NCBI RefSeq assembly: GCF_020687045.1
Contig: NZ_JAJEPW010000013.1
Coordinates: forward strand, 1 to 64,000
DNA: 64,000 nt
Direction: 5' to 3'
Source: Vescimonas cirricatena
GTDB lineage: Bacteria; Bacillota; Clostridia; Oscillospirales; Oscillospiraceae
The notes below the pieces were generated by a model. That model made no database searches, was not told the origin of the DNA, and worked only from the letters and a program-made list of their open reading frames with translations. Below, in pieces: positions 44,397 to 52,834 of the stretch (positions are counted from its first letter, which is position 1; each line of letters begins with the position of its first letter). The position numbers and the translations under genes are program-made.

Positions 44397-45224
44397 TTAC
44401 AGCTTCTGCCGCAGGGCTTTGACCACGTCCATGAACTCCTTGACCCGGTTGATATCCACACGGACGTTCTCCAGGTTGTCGTTCTCCAGACGGCCGCCCT
44501 CCTTGAAATAGGTGCCGACAACAGCCGCGTCGGCGGTGGCCAGCTTTTTCTCGATGGTGTCGGGGCGGCAGCCGGTGTTGCACAGCACCACCACGTTGGG
44601 GGCGATCTCCTTCACGCTGGCAATCAGCGCGTCGTCCACATCCTGGCCGGCGGCGTTGGCGGAGATGCACAGTCCGTCGGGATGGGCCTTGAAGATAGTG
44701 GAGCGGGCGATATCCGCCAGGGGACGGGTATCCAGGTTGCGGTCGGATTCGGGATTGATAAAGTACAGCATCTTCAGCTCGTCCAGGTGAAGGGCGGCCT
44801 TGCGGCGCAGCAGCTGGGAAAAGTCGTTGTTGTACAGGCCGCCGTCGCCCACATACACGCCGCTGAAGGTGCCGCGGATAAACTTTGCGTCCACGGCGGC
44901 CGCCAGCTCAATGGCAGCCAGGCCATCGGAGATGCAGTCCACGCCGTAGGGGACGCGGATCTCGGACTTCAGCTCGCCAATCACCCGGGCCATGGCCGCC
45001 GGGGTCACGAAGCTCATGTGCCGCTCATAGGGCAGGCTGAACTCGTTGGAGAACATGATGCCGTCCACGCCACCATCCTGCAGGGCGTGCAGGTCGGCCC
45101 GGGCATGCTCCACCACCCGGTCCATGCAGTCGCCGTAATAATATCGGGGATCGCCGGGCAGGGGATCCAGGTGCAGCATGGTAATGATCGGCTTCTTTAC
45201 GCCAAACATATTGTCGATCCACAT
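44397..45224 (-). CDS. BtpA/SgcQ-family TIM-barrel protein
   Basis: 275 aa, matching the BtpA/SgcQ family: N-terminal PIITMLHLDPLPGDPRY, then DGGVDGIMFSNEF, and a C-terminal ADAAVVGTYFKEGGR that looks like a phosphate-binding loop. SgcQ lies in the E. coli sgc sugar cluster with a PTS; no reaction is established for it, and BtpA is linked to photosystem I assembly in cyanobacteria. Here it sits among lactone/pentulose-phosphate enzymes, so an aldolase, lyase or isomerase-type role on a sugar phosphate is a reasonable inference. Confidence 0.85.
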   Translation of the reverse strand: MWIDNMFGVKKPIITMLHLDPLPGDPRYYYGDCMDRVVEHARADLHALQDGGVDGIMFSNEFSLPYERHMSFVTPAAMARVIGELKSEIRVPYGVDCISDGLAAIELAAAVDAKFIRGTFSGVYVGDGGLYNNDFSQLLRRKAALHLDELKMLYFINPESDRNLDTRPLADIARSTIFKAHPDGLCISANAAGQDVDDALIASVKEIAPNVVVLCNTGCRPDTIEKKLATADAAVVGTYFKEGGRLENDNLENVRVDINRVKEFMDVVKALRQKL

Positions 45225-45266
45225 AAGAATTTCACCTTTTTCTTTAGATTTTTGATGGAGATGCGC

Positions 45267-45917
45267 TCAGGTCCACAGCTCCTGCATACGGGCCTTGATG
45301 CGGCGGGCCTCCGCCGCCGGATTTTCCGCATTGCGGATGGAACGGCCGCAGATCACGGCATACAGCGGCAGACCCGCCAGGATGTCCAGGTCCTCATAGG
45401 TGATGCCGCCGGTGGCGGTGACCTCGAACCCCATGTCGCACAGCTGGCGCACGAAGTCCACGTCCTGGGCGGTCCAGGGGCCGCTGGCCGAGCTGGGCCG
45501 GCCATAGATGATCTGGCGGATGCCGATGTCCTTCCACTCCCGCAGGTCGTCGAAGGTCCAGCTTTCGCCGTAGTCGCCGTACAACTCGATCTGAACGTCC
45601 TGGCCGCCTGCCTTGGCCTGGGCCAGAATGGCGGCCTTTACCTCGTTGCGGGCAGGGGAGAACATGGTCACAAACTGGGTTCCCGCAGCCAGGACCTTGG
45701 GCCCGAAATGCGCCACGGACAGCGCGGCGTCGGCCACCATAATCTTGTCGGGGAAGCAGGCCCGCATGATCCGCGCCGCCCGCACGCCCTCCATCAGGAT
45801 CAGCATGGTGCCCACCTCAATGATGTCCACCTCGTTGCCCAGTCCGCCCCGCAGGGTGTGGAAGGCGTCCTCCAGGGATTCGTTATCCAATGCAATCTGC
45901 AAATAAGGAGCTTTCAT
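45267..45917 (-). CDS. KGPDC/UlaD-like protein lacking the DxKxxD catalytic motif
   Basis: 216 aa, an OMP-decarboxylase-superfamily barrel most like 3-keto-L-gulonate-6-phosphate decarboxylase: D11 (IALDN), E34 (IIEVGT), D63 (VADA), IELYG, VTATGGI and the phosphate-binding CGRSIRNAENP all align by eye. The superfamily hallmark D-x-K-x-x-D is replaced by D63-A-A65-L-S-V68, so the catalytic Lys and second Asp are missing. It may be inactive, or catalyse a different step on a similar substrate. It follows a terminator-like hairpin (45981-46011) and begins the second part of the operon. Confidence 0.85.
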   Translation of the reverse strand: MKAPYLQIALDNESLEDAFHTLRGGLGNEVDIIEVGTMLILMEGVRAARIMRACFPDKIMVADAALSVAHFGPKVLAAGTQFVTMFSPARNEVKAAILAQAKAGGQDVQIELYGDYGESWTFDDLREWKDIGIRQIIYGRPSSASGPWTAQDVDFVRQLCDMGFEVTATGGITYEDLDILAGLPLYAVICGRSIRNAENPAAEARRIKARMQELWT

Positions 45918-45980
45918 AATTCCTCCATTATATTCATACTCATAGGCTTTGCTTGTAAAAAAACGCAGGGATCCCCGTAT

Positions 45981-46011
45981 AAAGCGGCCCGCCCGACGGA
46001 CGGGCCGCTTT
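45981..46011 (-). terminator. Internal attenuator/terminator in the sugar-acid operon
   Basis: Stem AAAGCGGCCCG/CGGGCCGCTTT with a 9-nt loop. It lies between the 141-aa membrane-protein gene and the UlaD-like gene, where partial termination would make expression of the lactonase and downstream enzymes unequal. Confidence 0.65.
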
Positions 46012-46032
46012 GGGAAACGACCGTGATGTGCC

Positions 46033-46458
46033 TCACGCCGCCATGGTTTGCAGCAGCTCCACGATCATGTAATAGTTGCCCAAAAAGAAGATCAGCGGAA
46101 TAAACACCTTTCTTCTGGACAGGGACCGATTTACCAGATCGCGGTATACCAAATAGCAGATGAGGAGAAATGACACGATAAAGTAGGAAACGGTGGGAAC
46201 CTCAACGGCGGAATACCCGAACCAGGTCCGCAGGACCAATGTATCGGGCAGCTTCTGCCAATAAATCAGGTTCAGTGCTCCCGTTCCCAACACGATCAGG
46301 ATATACATGATCCGACAGAACCAGGAGGCCTGGGCAATGCCCTCCCGCAGGGGAAGGCGCTTGGGCTGCCAGCGCTGCACGGTGGCGGAGTTGGGATCGC
46401 ACTCCTCAGGAGAGGTGGGGACGTGCGGCCGGGTCCGTTCATCACGATCATTCTTCAT
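46033..46458 (-). CDS. Hypothetical membrane protein, 141 aa
   Basis: A polar N-terminus (about 1-45) is followed by three hydrophobic helices (about 47-68, 88-107 and 118-136). No transporter signature is recognised. It is 10 bp after the lactonase gene and thus cotranscribed with it. It might support uptake or export connected with the pathway, but nothing in its sequence shows this. Confidence 0.65.
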   Translation of the reverse strand: MKNDRDERTRPHVPTSPEECDPNSATVQRWQPKRLPLREGIAQASWFCRIMYILIVLGTGALNLIYWQKLPDTLVLRTWFGYSAVEVPTVSYFIVSFLLICYLVYRDLVNRSLSRRKVFIPLIFFLGNYYMIVELLQTMAA

Positions 46459-46468
46459 AGCTGTCCTC

Positions 46469-47416
46469 TTACTTTCTCAGTGCGTAGAAGCGGGCGGGAT
46501 TCTCATACATGAACTTGTGGACGACTTCCTCGGAGAAGCCCTCGTCCAGCAGACGGGGGATAAACTTCTGCTTGATGAAGCCCCAGCCGGGACCATAGCC
46601 ATAGCTCTGGTGATGGCTCTTCTTACCCATGTCGTTGCTGAGCATGATCTGGTTTTCAAAGCCGGCGTCCACCAGGCGGCGCAGCAGATCCACGCGGACG
46701 GAGTCGGGATAGTACTTCACCTTGCCGGGACCGTCATAGATCAGGTAAGCGCCGGACTCGGCGATCTTCTTGTGCAGCCAGAAGTCGGGGTTGCGGTCAA
46801 TGTGCGCCACGCCGAACTGGGAGCCGGGCAGGCCCTCGTTAAGGACGATCTCCAGCTGCTCCAGAGCGAAAGAGCCGCCGTCGGTGTGGGTATGAACGGC
46901 GGCGCCGGTGGCCAGAGCGGCCCGGGCAGCGGCCTTCAGGCCCTTGATCTCGCCGGGGGTGGCATAGCAGTACTGCGTGCCGGCCTTGATCCAGCCGGCC
47001 TTGATGTTGGTGCCGTTCATGCCCTCGGTGATCTCCTTGATATAGCCGGCGGCGATCTCGTCCACGTCCTTATCCTTCCAGACGATGGATAGATCCATCA
47101 GGGGCTCCCGGTCGCCGGGATAGTCGAAGGGGATACCGGTGGCGGCGATGATATGAACGCCGGTGGTCTCGGAAATGACCTTCAGATACGCGGGGCAGCG
47201 GCCGTCCTGGTCGCGGCACATGGCGTCCACTAGGGTTCCGCCGCCGATAGCCTTGTAATCCTTGACCATCTGAAGCTGGATATTGAAATCACGCAGCGCC
47301 CACTCGTTGTCAGGAGCGAACAGGCCGCGGGGACAATGGATAACGTGCTCGTGGGCCATGGTAAAGCCAAGCTCAGACGCTTCGATATCACCCAGTACGG
47401 TTCTTACTTTCGGCAT
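46469..47416 (-). CDS. Phosphotriesterase-family (COG1735) lactonase
   Basis: 315 aa, a binuclear-metal amidohydrolase barrel. H22 and H24 (AHEHV), the bridging Lys in GWIKAGTQY, His in HTHTDGG and AHIDRN, and Asp in LSNDMGK supply the full PTE ligand set. Members of this family linked to sugar PTS genes hydrolyse phosphorylated sugar lactones rather than phosphotriesters. In this context it would open the lactone of the PTS product, the step done by the unrelated metallo-beta-lactamase-fold UlaG in E. coli. Start at 47416 has AAGGAGG; an upstream extension is rejected. Confidence 0.87.
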   Translation of the reverse strand: MPKVRTVLGDIEASELGFTMAHEHVIHCPRGLFAPDNEWALRDFNIQLQMVKDYKAIGGGTLVDAMCRDQDGRCPAYLKVISETTGVHIIAATGIPFDYPGDREPLMDLSIVWKDKDVDEIAAGYIKEITEGMNGTNIKAGWIKAGTQYCYATPGEIKGLKAAARAALATGAAVHTHTDGGSFALEQLEIVLNEGLPGSQFGVAHIDRNPDFWLHKKIAESGAYLIYDGPGKVKYYPDSVRVDLLRRLVDAGFENQIMLSNDMGKKSHHQSYGYGPGWGFIKQKFIPRLLDEGFSEEVVHKFMYENPARFYALRK

Positions 47417-47508
47417 TTGGAATAATCCTCCTTGTTCGTTAAATAAGCCGCTGCTGCCGGGCACGGATCGCGGCGACCGGATGCCTGTCTGCGCCCTGCA
47501 TTGATGAA

Positions 47509-47537
47509 AGTATATGATGGAGCGGCCGATAATGCAA
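47509..47537 (-). promoter_or_regulatory. Promoter of the lactonase (catabolic) operon
   Basis: Minus strand: -35 TTGCAT (47532-47537), 17-bp spacer, -10 TATACT (47509-47514). The 5' leader is about 85 nt. Confidence 0.65.
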
Positions 47538-47756
47538 TAGGTTTTGTCACATTTCACAACGTGTCATCCAGCACACCCGGCAGGGGCCGAAAAAATGCCT
47601 CCGACCGAAATTTTCAGTTTTTTATTTGCACAAATGTGTAGCAAAACCGGGAGTTTTCCCTATATGTTCCAGGAATTTCCAGAAAAAGAGGCAAATGACG
47701 GCTTATTTTCTGCGCATGTGTGCAAGGAGGACTTGTGTGTATCTTTCGTGCAGCAG
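47538..47756. other. Intergenic control region between the two sugar-acid operons
   Basis: No gene is supported here. It contains the dyad CACAAATGTG (47629-47638), a related CATGTGTGC at about 47715 and several TGTCA/TGACA-type half-sites. CAAATGT also occurs beside the sorC promoter (53842-53848), so this is the probable SorC-controlled switch region. A short segment (47640-47690) resembles sequence near 56700-56745 on the other strand. Confidence 0.4.
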
Positions 47757-47785
47757 TTGCATATTTCAGAAAAATCGTGCATAAT
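47757..47785 (+). promoter_or_regulatory. Promoter of the PTS operon
   Basis: -35 TTGCAT (47757-47762), 17-bp spacer, -10 CATAAT (47780-47785), about 92 bp before the EIIA start. It uses the same -35 sequence as the divergent promoter. Confidence 0.6.
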
Positions 47786-47877
47786 GGCGGTGTGAGTTTT
47801 GTCGGATATGCCCAGAGAAGCCCCTGCGGGCCCGGGCAGCAGAACTGCATATTCATTCATCCGTGGGAGGAGAACAC

Positions 47878-48330
47878 ATGGAACTGGCTTATCTGAAAAA
47901 GCTGTATCAAGACGGGCTGTTCGACGTTTACAGCGGGTTCGACACCTGGGAGGAGGCCGTGAAGGCGGCCTGTTCGCCGCTGATCCGCCAGGGGCTGGTG
48001 GAGCCGGCCTATGCCGACAGCATCATAGAGAACGTGGCCGAGAACGGCCCCTACATCTTCATCGCGCCCCACATCTGCATGCCCCATTCCAAGCGCACGG
48101 ACCTGGTCAGGCAGGCGGCGGTAAGCTTCGTGAAGATCAACCGCCCCGTGTGCTACGACGAGAGCGACCCGGAGATGGGCGCAGAGCTGTTTTTCGCCAT
48201 CGCCGTCAAGGAGCTTAACGCCCACCTGGACGTGATGATGGACCTGGCAGATGTGTTCGACGATGAGGAGACGGTCCGGGCTCTGCTGGACGCCAAAACA
48301 AAAGAGGATTTTGACAAGCTGCTGGGCTGA
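47878..48330 (+). CDS. PTS EIIA component (mannitol/fructose/ascorbate type)
   Basis: 150 aa, cytosolic. The phosphoryl-accepting His lies in APHICMPHSKRTD (His in MPHSK), the hallmark of the fructose-mannitol EIIA fold used by UlaC-like proteins. It takes phosphate from HPr and passes it to EIIB. Start at 47878 follows GGGAGGAG. It is the first gene of a plus-strand operon encoding a whole PTS. Confidence 0.9.
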   Translation: MELAYLKKLYQDGLFDVYSGFDTWEEAVKAACSPLIRQGLVEPAYADSIIENVAENGPYIFIAPHICMPHSKRTDLVRQAAVSFVKINRPVCYDESDPEMGAELFFAIAVKELNAHLDVMMDLADVFDDEETVRALLDAKTKEDFDKLLG

Positions 48331-48502
48331 GCCGCTCCTGAGCTTGTTTGAATTAAATTTGGATTCCCACAATCAGTTTTTGACCGGAGAGAGGAGAGGA
48401 TCTATCCCCGCCCCGTCGGGGCTCGTGCCTTCCATACTCAGCAATCTACCGCGTAAAAGCTCTTTACCAACATACTTTGTGTGAATACGGAGGAAAATCA
48501 TA

Positions 48503-49984
48503 ATGGATTCTGTTGTTTCCGTTCTGAGCTGGATCTGGTATAACTTCTTTGACCGGGCTGCCATGTTTATGATGGTCCTGGTGTTTATCGGCCAGCTTCT
48601 GACCAAGCGCCCCTTCCTGGAATCCCTGATGGGCGCTCTGAAGGCCTATATTGGCTATATTGTTTATCAAACCGCTACCGGCGGCCTGTACACCACCTTC
48701 CAGCCCATCATGATGGGCCTGCGCCAGGTGCTGGGCATGAACATCATCGTCAACGATGACTCCCTGGGCGCCGGCACGCTGACGGCCATTCTGGAAAGCT
48801 TTGGCCGCACCACCAGCCTGCAGATGGCATCCATGGCCGCCGGCTTCGGCATCGCCATCATCCTGGTGCTGATGAAAAAATACACCAAGTGTCGCTCCCT
48901 GATCATTCAGGCCCACATCCTGTCCGGTCAGGCCATCGACATGGTCCCCATCCTGCTGGTGATGTTCCCCGTTATGGGCGACTTTGCCACCATCCTGGCT
49001 GTGGGTCTGTATCTGGCCGTGAAGTGGTGCGTGCTGTCCAACCTCACCGTTGAGCCCGCTCAGGATCTTACCGACGGCGCCAACATGTGCGTGGGCCACA
49101 CCCAGATGATCCTGGACCGCCTGGGCTATGAGTACGGCCGCCTGCTGGAGCGCCGGGCCAAGAAGAAGGGCAAGGAAGTCAAGAAGTTTGACAATCTGGA
49201 GCTGCCCGGCTTCCTGTCCATCTTCAACGACATGTATGTGGCCTCCTTTATCGTTATGCTGGCCTATTTCGCCGTGCTGATCTCCCTGATCGGCAAGGAG
49301 GCCATGATGGGCATCGACTCCAGCCTCACCGCCGACACCAGCTTCGCGCTGTATATCTTCCACACCGCCGGCAAGTTCCCCGTGTATCTGGTGATCCTGC
49401 TGACCGGTATGCGCATGTTCGTGGCTGAGCTGACCGTGGCCTTCAGCGGCATCTCCGAGAAGGTCCTGCCCAACACCCTGCCCGGCATCGACTGCGCCGC
49501 CTTCTACGGCTTCGTGACCAACGGCTCCGTCATCACCGTCAGCTTCCTGGTGGGCTCCCTGACCATGACCGTGTTCACCACCGTGGGCATGCTGCTGAAT
49601 CTGCCCTTCGTGTGCCTGGTGGGCTTTGTTCCCATGATGTTCGACAGCGCCACCGTGGGTATCTTTGCCCATCACCGCGGCGGCATCAAGGCACTGGTGG
49701 TTTCCTGCATCGCCGTTGCTCTGTCTGACGTGTTCCTGGCCGGTATCGCTGCCTGCATCATCGGCTTCGACGTCTACGGCGGCGTGGGCTTCCAGGTGGA
49801 TAACGCCATCACTCTGTCCGCCTTCTCCCCCCTGTGGAAGTATCTTGGCTGGGCCGGCTATGTGCTGGTGCTGGTCATCATGCTGGCTATCCCCCAGATC
49901 CAGTATCTCAAGAACAAGAAGGGCTACTGGCTGGCCGCCGAGGACTGGGAGCAGTACAAGGAGGTCATGGGCGAGGACCTGTAA
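48503..49984 (+). CDS. PTS EIIC component, UlaA/SgaT family
   Basis: A 493-aa polytopic membrane permease. Features of the ascorbate-type (AG superfamily) EIIC include the NLTVEPAQDLTDGANMCVGH segment and TNGSVITVSFLVG in the second half, with about eleven hydrophobic segments. It carries the sugar or lactone through the membrane for phosphorylation by EIIB. AGGAGG precedes the ATG. There is 172 bp of spacer after EIIA without an obvious terminator. Substrate could be L-ascorbate or a related lactone. Confidence 0.9.
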   Translation: MDSVVSVLSWIWYNFFDRAAMFMMVLVFIGQLLTKRPFLESLMGALKAYIGYIVYQTATGGLYTTFQPIMMGLRQVLGMNIIVNDDSLGAGTLTAILESFGRTTSLQMASMAAGFGIAIILVLMKKYTKCRSLIIQAHILSGQAIDMVPILLVMFPVMGDFATILAVGLYLAVKWCVLSNLTVEPAQDLTDGANMCVGHTQMILDRLGYEYGRLLERRAKKKGKEVKKFDNLELPGFLSIFNDMYVASFIVMLAYFAVLISLIGKEAMMGIDSSLTADTSFALYIFHTAGKFPVYLVILLTGMRMFVAELTVAFSGISEKVLPNTLPGIDCAAFYGFVTNGSVITVSFLVGSLTMTVFTTVGMLLNLPFVCLVGFVPMMFDSATVGIFAHHRGGIKALVVSCIAVALSDVFLAGIAACIIGFDVYGGVGFQVDNAITLSAFSPLWKYLGWAGYVLVLVIMLAIPQIQYLKNKKGYWLAAEDWEQYKEVMGEDL

Positions 49985-50042
49985 GGCCCTTTGCTGACCC
50001 AATAAACCTGACAACCACCCTTTTCTACACACTGCTGACGGG

Positions 50043-50060
50043 CCTCCGCGAAAGCGGAGG
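50043..50060 (+). promoter_or_regulatory. GAAA-tetraloop stem between EIIC and EIIB genes
   Basis: CCTCCGC-GAAA-GCGGAGG, a very stable 7-bp hairpin with no T-run, in a 178-bp gap. Likely an mRNA-stability or processing element separating the membrane gene from the soluble genes. Confidence 0.5.
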
Positions 50061-50162
50061 TCTGTCGGCAGGTGACGTACCCTTTGCCCCCGTTATCCCG
50101 CGCTGCCGGCGGCGGCGCTATGCATCATATTATACATACTGTCAAAACAGGAGGAACGAACA

Positions 50163-50480
50163 ATGGATATCACTTCCAAAAAATTCAACATTCTGGCCTG
50201 CTGCGCTGCCGGCAACGGGTGCTGTCAGCTGGTGAGCCTCAAGGTCAAGCGCGTGTTCACCAAGCTGGGCCTGAAGTGCAACGTGGAGGCCAACACCGTC
50301 TCCGTGGGCAAGGCCATCGGCCAGAAGTACGACGTAGTGTATTGCAGCGTCTCGCTGGAGCCGCAGTTTGCCGATGCCAAGCGCAAGGGCGCCCACGTGA
50401 TCCCGCTGAAGAATATCATGTCCGAGGCGGAAATTGAAGAAAAGACCCGGGCCTATCTGGATGAACTCAGCAAGGCCTGA
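50163..50480 (+). CDS. PTS EIIB component (lactose/ascorbate type)
   Basis: 105 aa, cytosolic. The N-terminal phospho-cysteine loop is ILACCAAGNGCC; several Cys are present, and the first after the beta strand is the expected phosphoryl acceptor. The rest has the alternating strand/helix pattern of UlaB-like EIIB proteins. RBS AGGAGG. It is followed 15 bp later by the HPr gene. Confidence 0.88.
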   Translation: MDITSKKFNILACCAAGNGCCQLVSLKVKRVFTKLGLKCNVEANTVSVGKAIGQKYDVVYCSVSLEPQFADAKRKGAHVIPLKNIMSEAEIEEKTRAYLDELSKA

Positions 50481-50495
50481 GAAAAGAGCTGTTAT

Positions 50496-50753
50496 ATGAA
50501 AGAATTTACTTATGTGATCCAGGACGCCGAGGGACTTCACGCCCGCCCGGCCGGACTGATCGTCAAGCTGGCCCAGGCCATGGACAGCCGCGTCACCCTG
50601 ACCGCCAACGAAAAAACCGCCGACTGCAAGCGCCTGTTCGCTGTGATGAAGCTGGCGGCCAAGTGCGGTCAGGAGCTGCGGGTCACCGTGGAGGGCGGCG
50701 ACGAGGACGCCGCCTGCCAGGCATTGCAGGATTTCTGCCAGGCGGAGCTGTGA
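50496..50753 (+). CDS. ptsH: HPr-like phosphocarrier without regulatory Ser46
   Basis: 85 aa. His15 in GLHARPAG is the phosphoryl acceptor from enzyme I. The HPr-kinase site is lost: the position aligned with Ser46 is Arg46 (ADCKRLFAV). This protein should therefore carry phosphate to its EIIA but not enter Ser46-P/CcpA catabolite repression. It lies between EIIB and EI genes, so it is dedicated to this locus, and a canonical HPr is presumably elsewhere in the genome. Confidence 0.92.
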   Translation: MKEFTYVIQDAEGLHARPAGLIVKLAQAMDSRVTLTANEKTADCKRLFAVMKLAAKCGQELRVTVEGGDEDAACQALQDFCQAEL

Positions 50754-50766
50754 GGAGGATGCGGCA

Positions 50767-52401
50767 ATGATCACTCTTCACGGTATTCCCGCCTCACCGG
50801 GGGTGGCCATCGGCCCCGCATGGCTGTATCAGAAGGTGCAGCTGGCCGCCTATGAGGAGCTGTCCCGGCTGACGGCCCAGGCGGAGCAGCGCCGGTTTGA
50901 CTGCGCCGTGCAGGAGGCCCGGGCTCAGCTGGACCGGCTGTATGAAAAGACCGTTCGGGAAGCCGGCGAGGCCGCCGCCCAGATCTTTGACATACACAAA
51001 ATGATGATGGAGGACCTGGACTATCTGGAGTCGGTGGAGGACAACATCACCAACCAGCTCTATACGGCGGAGCACGCCGTGGCCTGCGCCGGCCAGGAGT
51101 TTGCAGAGATGTTCGCCTCTATGGACGATGAGGTCATGCGGGCCCGCAGCGCCGATATCCGGGACATCACCCAGCGGCTGCTGCAGGTGCTGACCGGCGG
51201 GCAGAGCCAGGCCCTGAAGGAGTCCTCCGTGGTGTGTGCCCACGACCTGTTCCCCAGTGACACCATGCAGCTGGAGCGGGAGCATGTCATGGCGTTCGTC
51301 ACGGAGCTGGGTTCCCACGTTTCGCACTCTGCCATTCTGGCTCGCACCATGGGAATCCCCGCTGTGGTGGGCGTCGGCGGACTGGTGGAGGCTCTCTCCG
51401 CCGCCTCCGGGACCGTCGTAGTGGACGGCTCCCAGGGGCTGGTGATCCTGGACGCGGACGAGCAGACCCTGGCGGATTATTCGGCCCGGCGTCAGGCCTA
51501 TCTCCGGGAGCAGACGGATCTGCAGGTGTATCGCGACCTCCCCAGCCGCACCAAGGACGGCCTGGAGCTGGAGATCTGCGCCAACATTGCCTATGTCACG
51601 GACGCGGACAACGCCGCGGCGGTGCGCGCTGACGGCGTGGGGCTGATGCGCAGCGAGTTCCTCTATATGAATGCCGACAGCGCACCGGACGAGGACACGC
51701 AGTTTGCGGCCTATCGGACGGTGTTGGAAAAGCTGGAGGGCAAGCGCGTGGTGGTGCGGACACTGGATATCGGCGCCGATAAGGTGCCGCCCTGGCTGCC
51801 GCTGCCGCCGGAGGAAAACCCCGCCATGGGCTGGCGGGCGGTGCGCATGTGCCTGGATCACCGGGACATGTTCCGCACCCAGCTGCGGGCCCTGCTGCGG
51901 GCATCGCACTATGGCCGCCTGGCCATTATGTTCCCCATGATCGGGGACCTGGACCAGCTTCGCCGGGCCAAGGCCCTGCTGGCGGAGTGCCGCCGGGAGC
52001 TGGAGGCAGAGCAGGTTCCCCTGGCCCGGGACATCGAGGTGGGCATGATGGTGGAGGTTCCCTCCGCCGCCATCCTGGCCGACCAGTTTGCCCAGGAGGT
52101 GGATTTCTTCTCCATCGGGACCAATGATCTGACCCAGTACACGTTGGCGGCGGATCGGCTCAACGATAAGGTTGCCGATCTGTTCGACTCCTCTCACCCG
52201 GCGGTGCTGCGTCTGATCCAGAACACCGCCCAGGCCGCCGCGGCCCGGGGGATCTGGTGCGGCATCTGCGGAGAGTCCGCCGGAAACGAGGCGCTGCTTC
52301 CCTTCTATATCAAGGCCGGTGTGCGGGAGCTGTCTGTAGTTCCCGGGAAGGTGCTGGAGCTGCGGCGGGCTCTGTCCGCCATCGACGCCTCCACTCTTTG
52401 A
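50767..52401 (+). CDS. ptsI: PTS enzyme I (phosphoenolpyruvate-protein phosphotransferase)
   Basis: 544 aa. The N-terminal HPr-binding and phospho-His domain has His187 in HVSHSAILAR. The PEP-binding TIM barrel contains ADGVGLMRSEFLYM, VRTLDIGADK, FSIGTNDLTQY and the active Cys in GICGES. Length is slightly short of typical enzyme I (about 570 aa). It completes a private EI-HPr-EIIB-EIIC-EIIA chain. A strong terminator at 52448-52495 ends the operon. Confidence 0.95.
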   Translation: MITLHGIPASPGVAIGPAWLYQKVQLAAYEELSRLTAQAEQRRFDCAVQEARAQLDRLYEKTVREAGEAAAQIFDIHKMMMEDLDYLESVEDNITNQLYTAEHAVACAGQEFAEMFASMDDEVMRARSADIRDITQRLLQVLTGGQSQALKESSVVCAHDLFPSDTMQLEREHVMAFVTELGSHVSHSAILARTMGIPAVVGVGGLVEALSAASGTVVVDGSQGLVILDADEQTLADYSARRQAYLREQTDLQVYRDLPSRTKDGLELEICANIAYVTDADNAAAVRADGVGLMRSEFLYMNADSAPDEDTQFAAYRTVLEKLEGKRVVVRTLDIGADKVPPWLPLPPEENPAMGWRAVRMCLDHRDMFRTQLRALLRASHYGRLAIMFPMIGDLDQLRRAKALLAECRRELEAEQVPLARDIEVGMMVEVPSAAILADQFAQEVDFFSIGTNDLTQYTLAADRLNDKVADLFDSSHPAVLRLIQNTAQAAAARGIWCGICGESAGNEALLPFYIKAGVRELSVVPGKVLELRRALSAIDASTL

Positions 52402-52447
52402 ATCGCAGGCCTCATCGGAACAAAAGGAAATTACGGGACATACAAAA

Positions 52448-52495
52448 CACAAACAGCAGGAGCTTCTCCATCCGGAGGGGCTCCTGCTGTTTGTG
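52448..52495. terminator. Bidirectional terminator after ptsI
   Basis: Stem CACAAACAGCAGGAG/CTCCTGCTGTTTGTG, separating the PTS operon from the convergent SorC unit. Confidence 0.85.
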
Positions 52496-52497
52496 AT

Positions 52498-52818
52498 TCA
52501 ATTGGTCGCCGGCGGACATTCCCGGCGGAAGGCAATGCCCCGGCGGGACAGCTCCTGCTGAAATTCCTCCCGGGTGCGTCCGGAAAAATACTTCCGCATC
52601 CGGCGGTAAAAGCCGAACAGAATGCGGCGGCCGGATACCTGATTGATAAAGTGCAGCCAATCACCGTAGGACAGGACATATCCTTCCGGCTGGTCATTGA
52701 ACATCACCAGCACATCCCGGCGCCGGCCCAGCTTGTCGGAACGAACCAGGCAATAGGAGATATCCTTCATCAGAGTGAGTTTCACGCTTTGGCTGGCATC
52801 CAGAGACAGAACGCTCAT
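52498..52818 (-). CDS. Hypothetical 106-aa protein in the sorC unit
   Basis: A soluble protein with a likely beta N-terminus (SVKLTLMKDISYCLV) and a helical basic C-terminal half (RRMRKYFSGRTREEFQQEL). No domain recognised. Start at 52818 is preferred for the GGGAGG upstream. It lies 16 bp after the sorC stop and is likely cotranscribed with it, ending at the shared terminator. Confidence 0.65.
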   Translation of the reverse strand: MSVLSLDASQSVKLTLMKDISYCLVRSDKLGRRRDVLVMFNDQPEGYVLSYGDWLHFINQVSGRRILFGFYRRMRKYFSGRTREEFQQELSRRGIAFRRECPPATN

Positions 52819-52834
52819 ATGGTCCTCCCTTATA

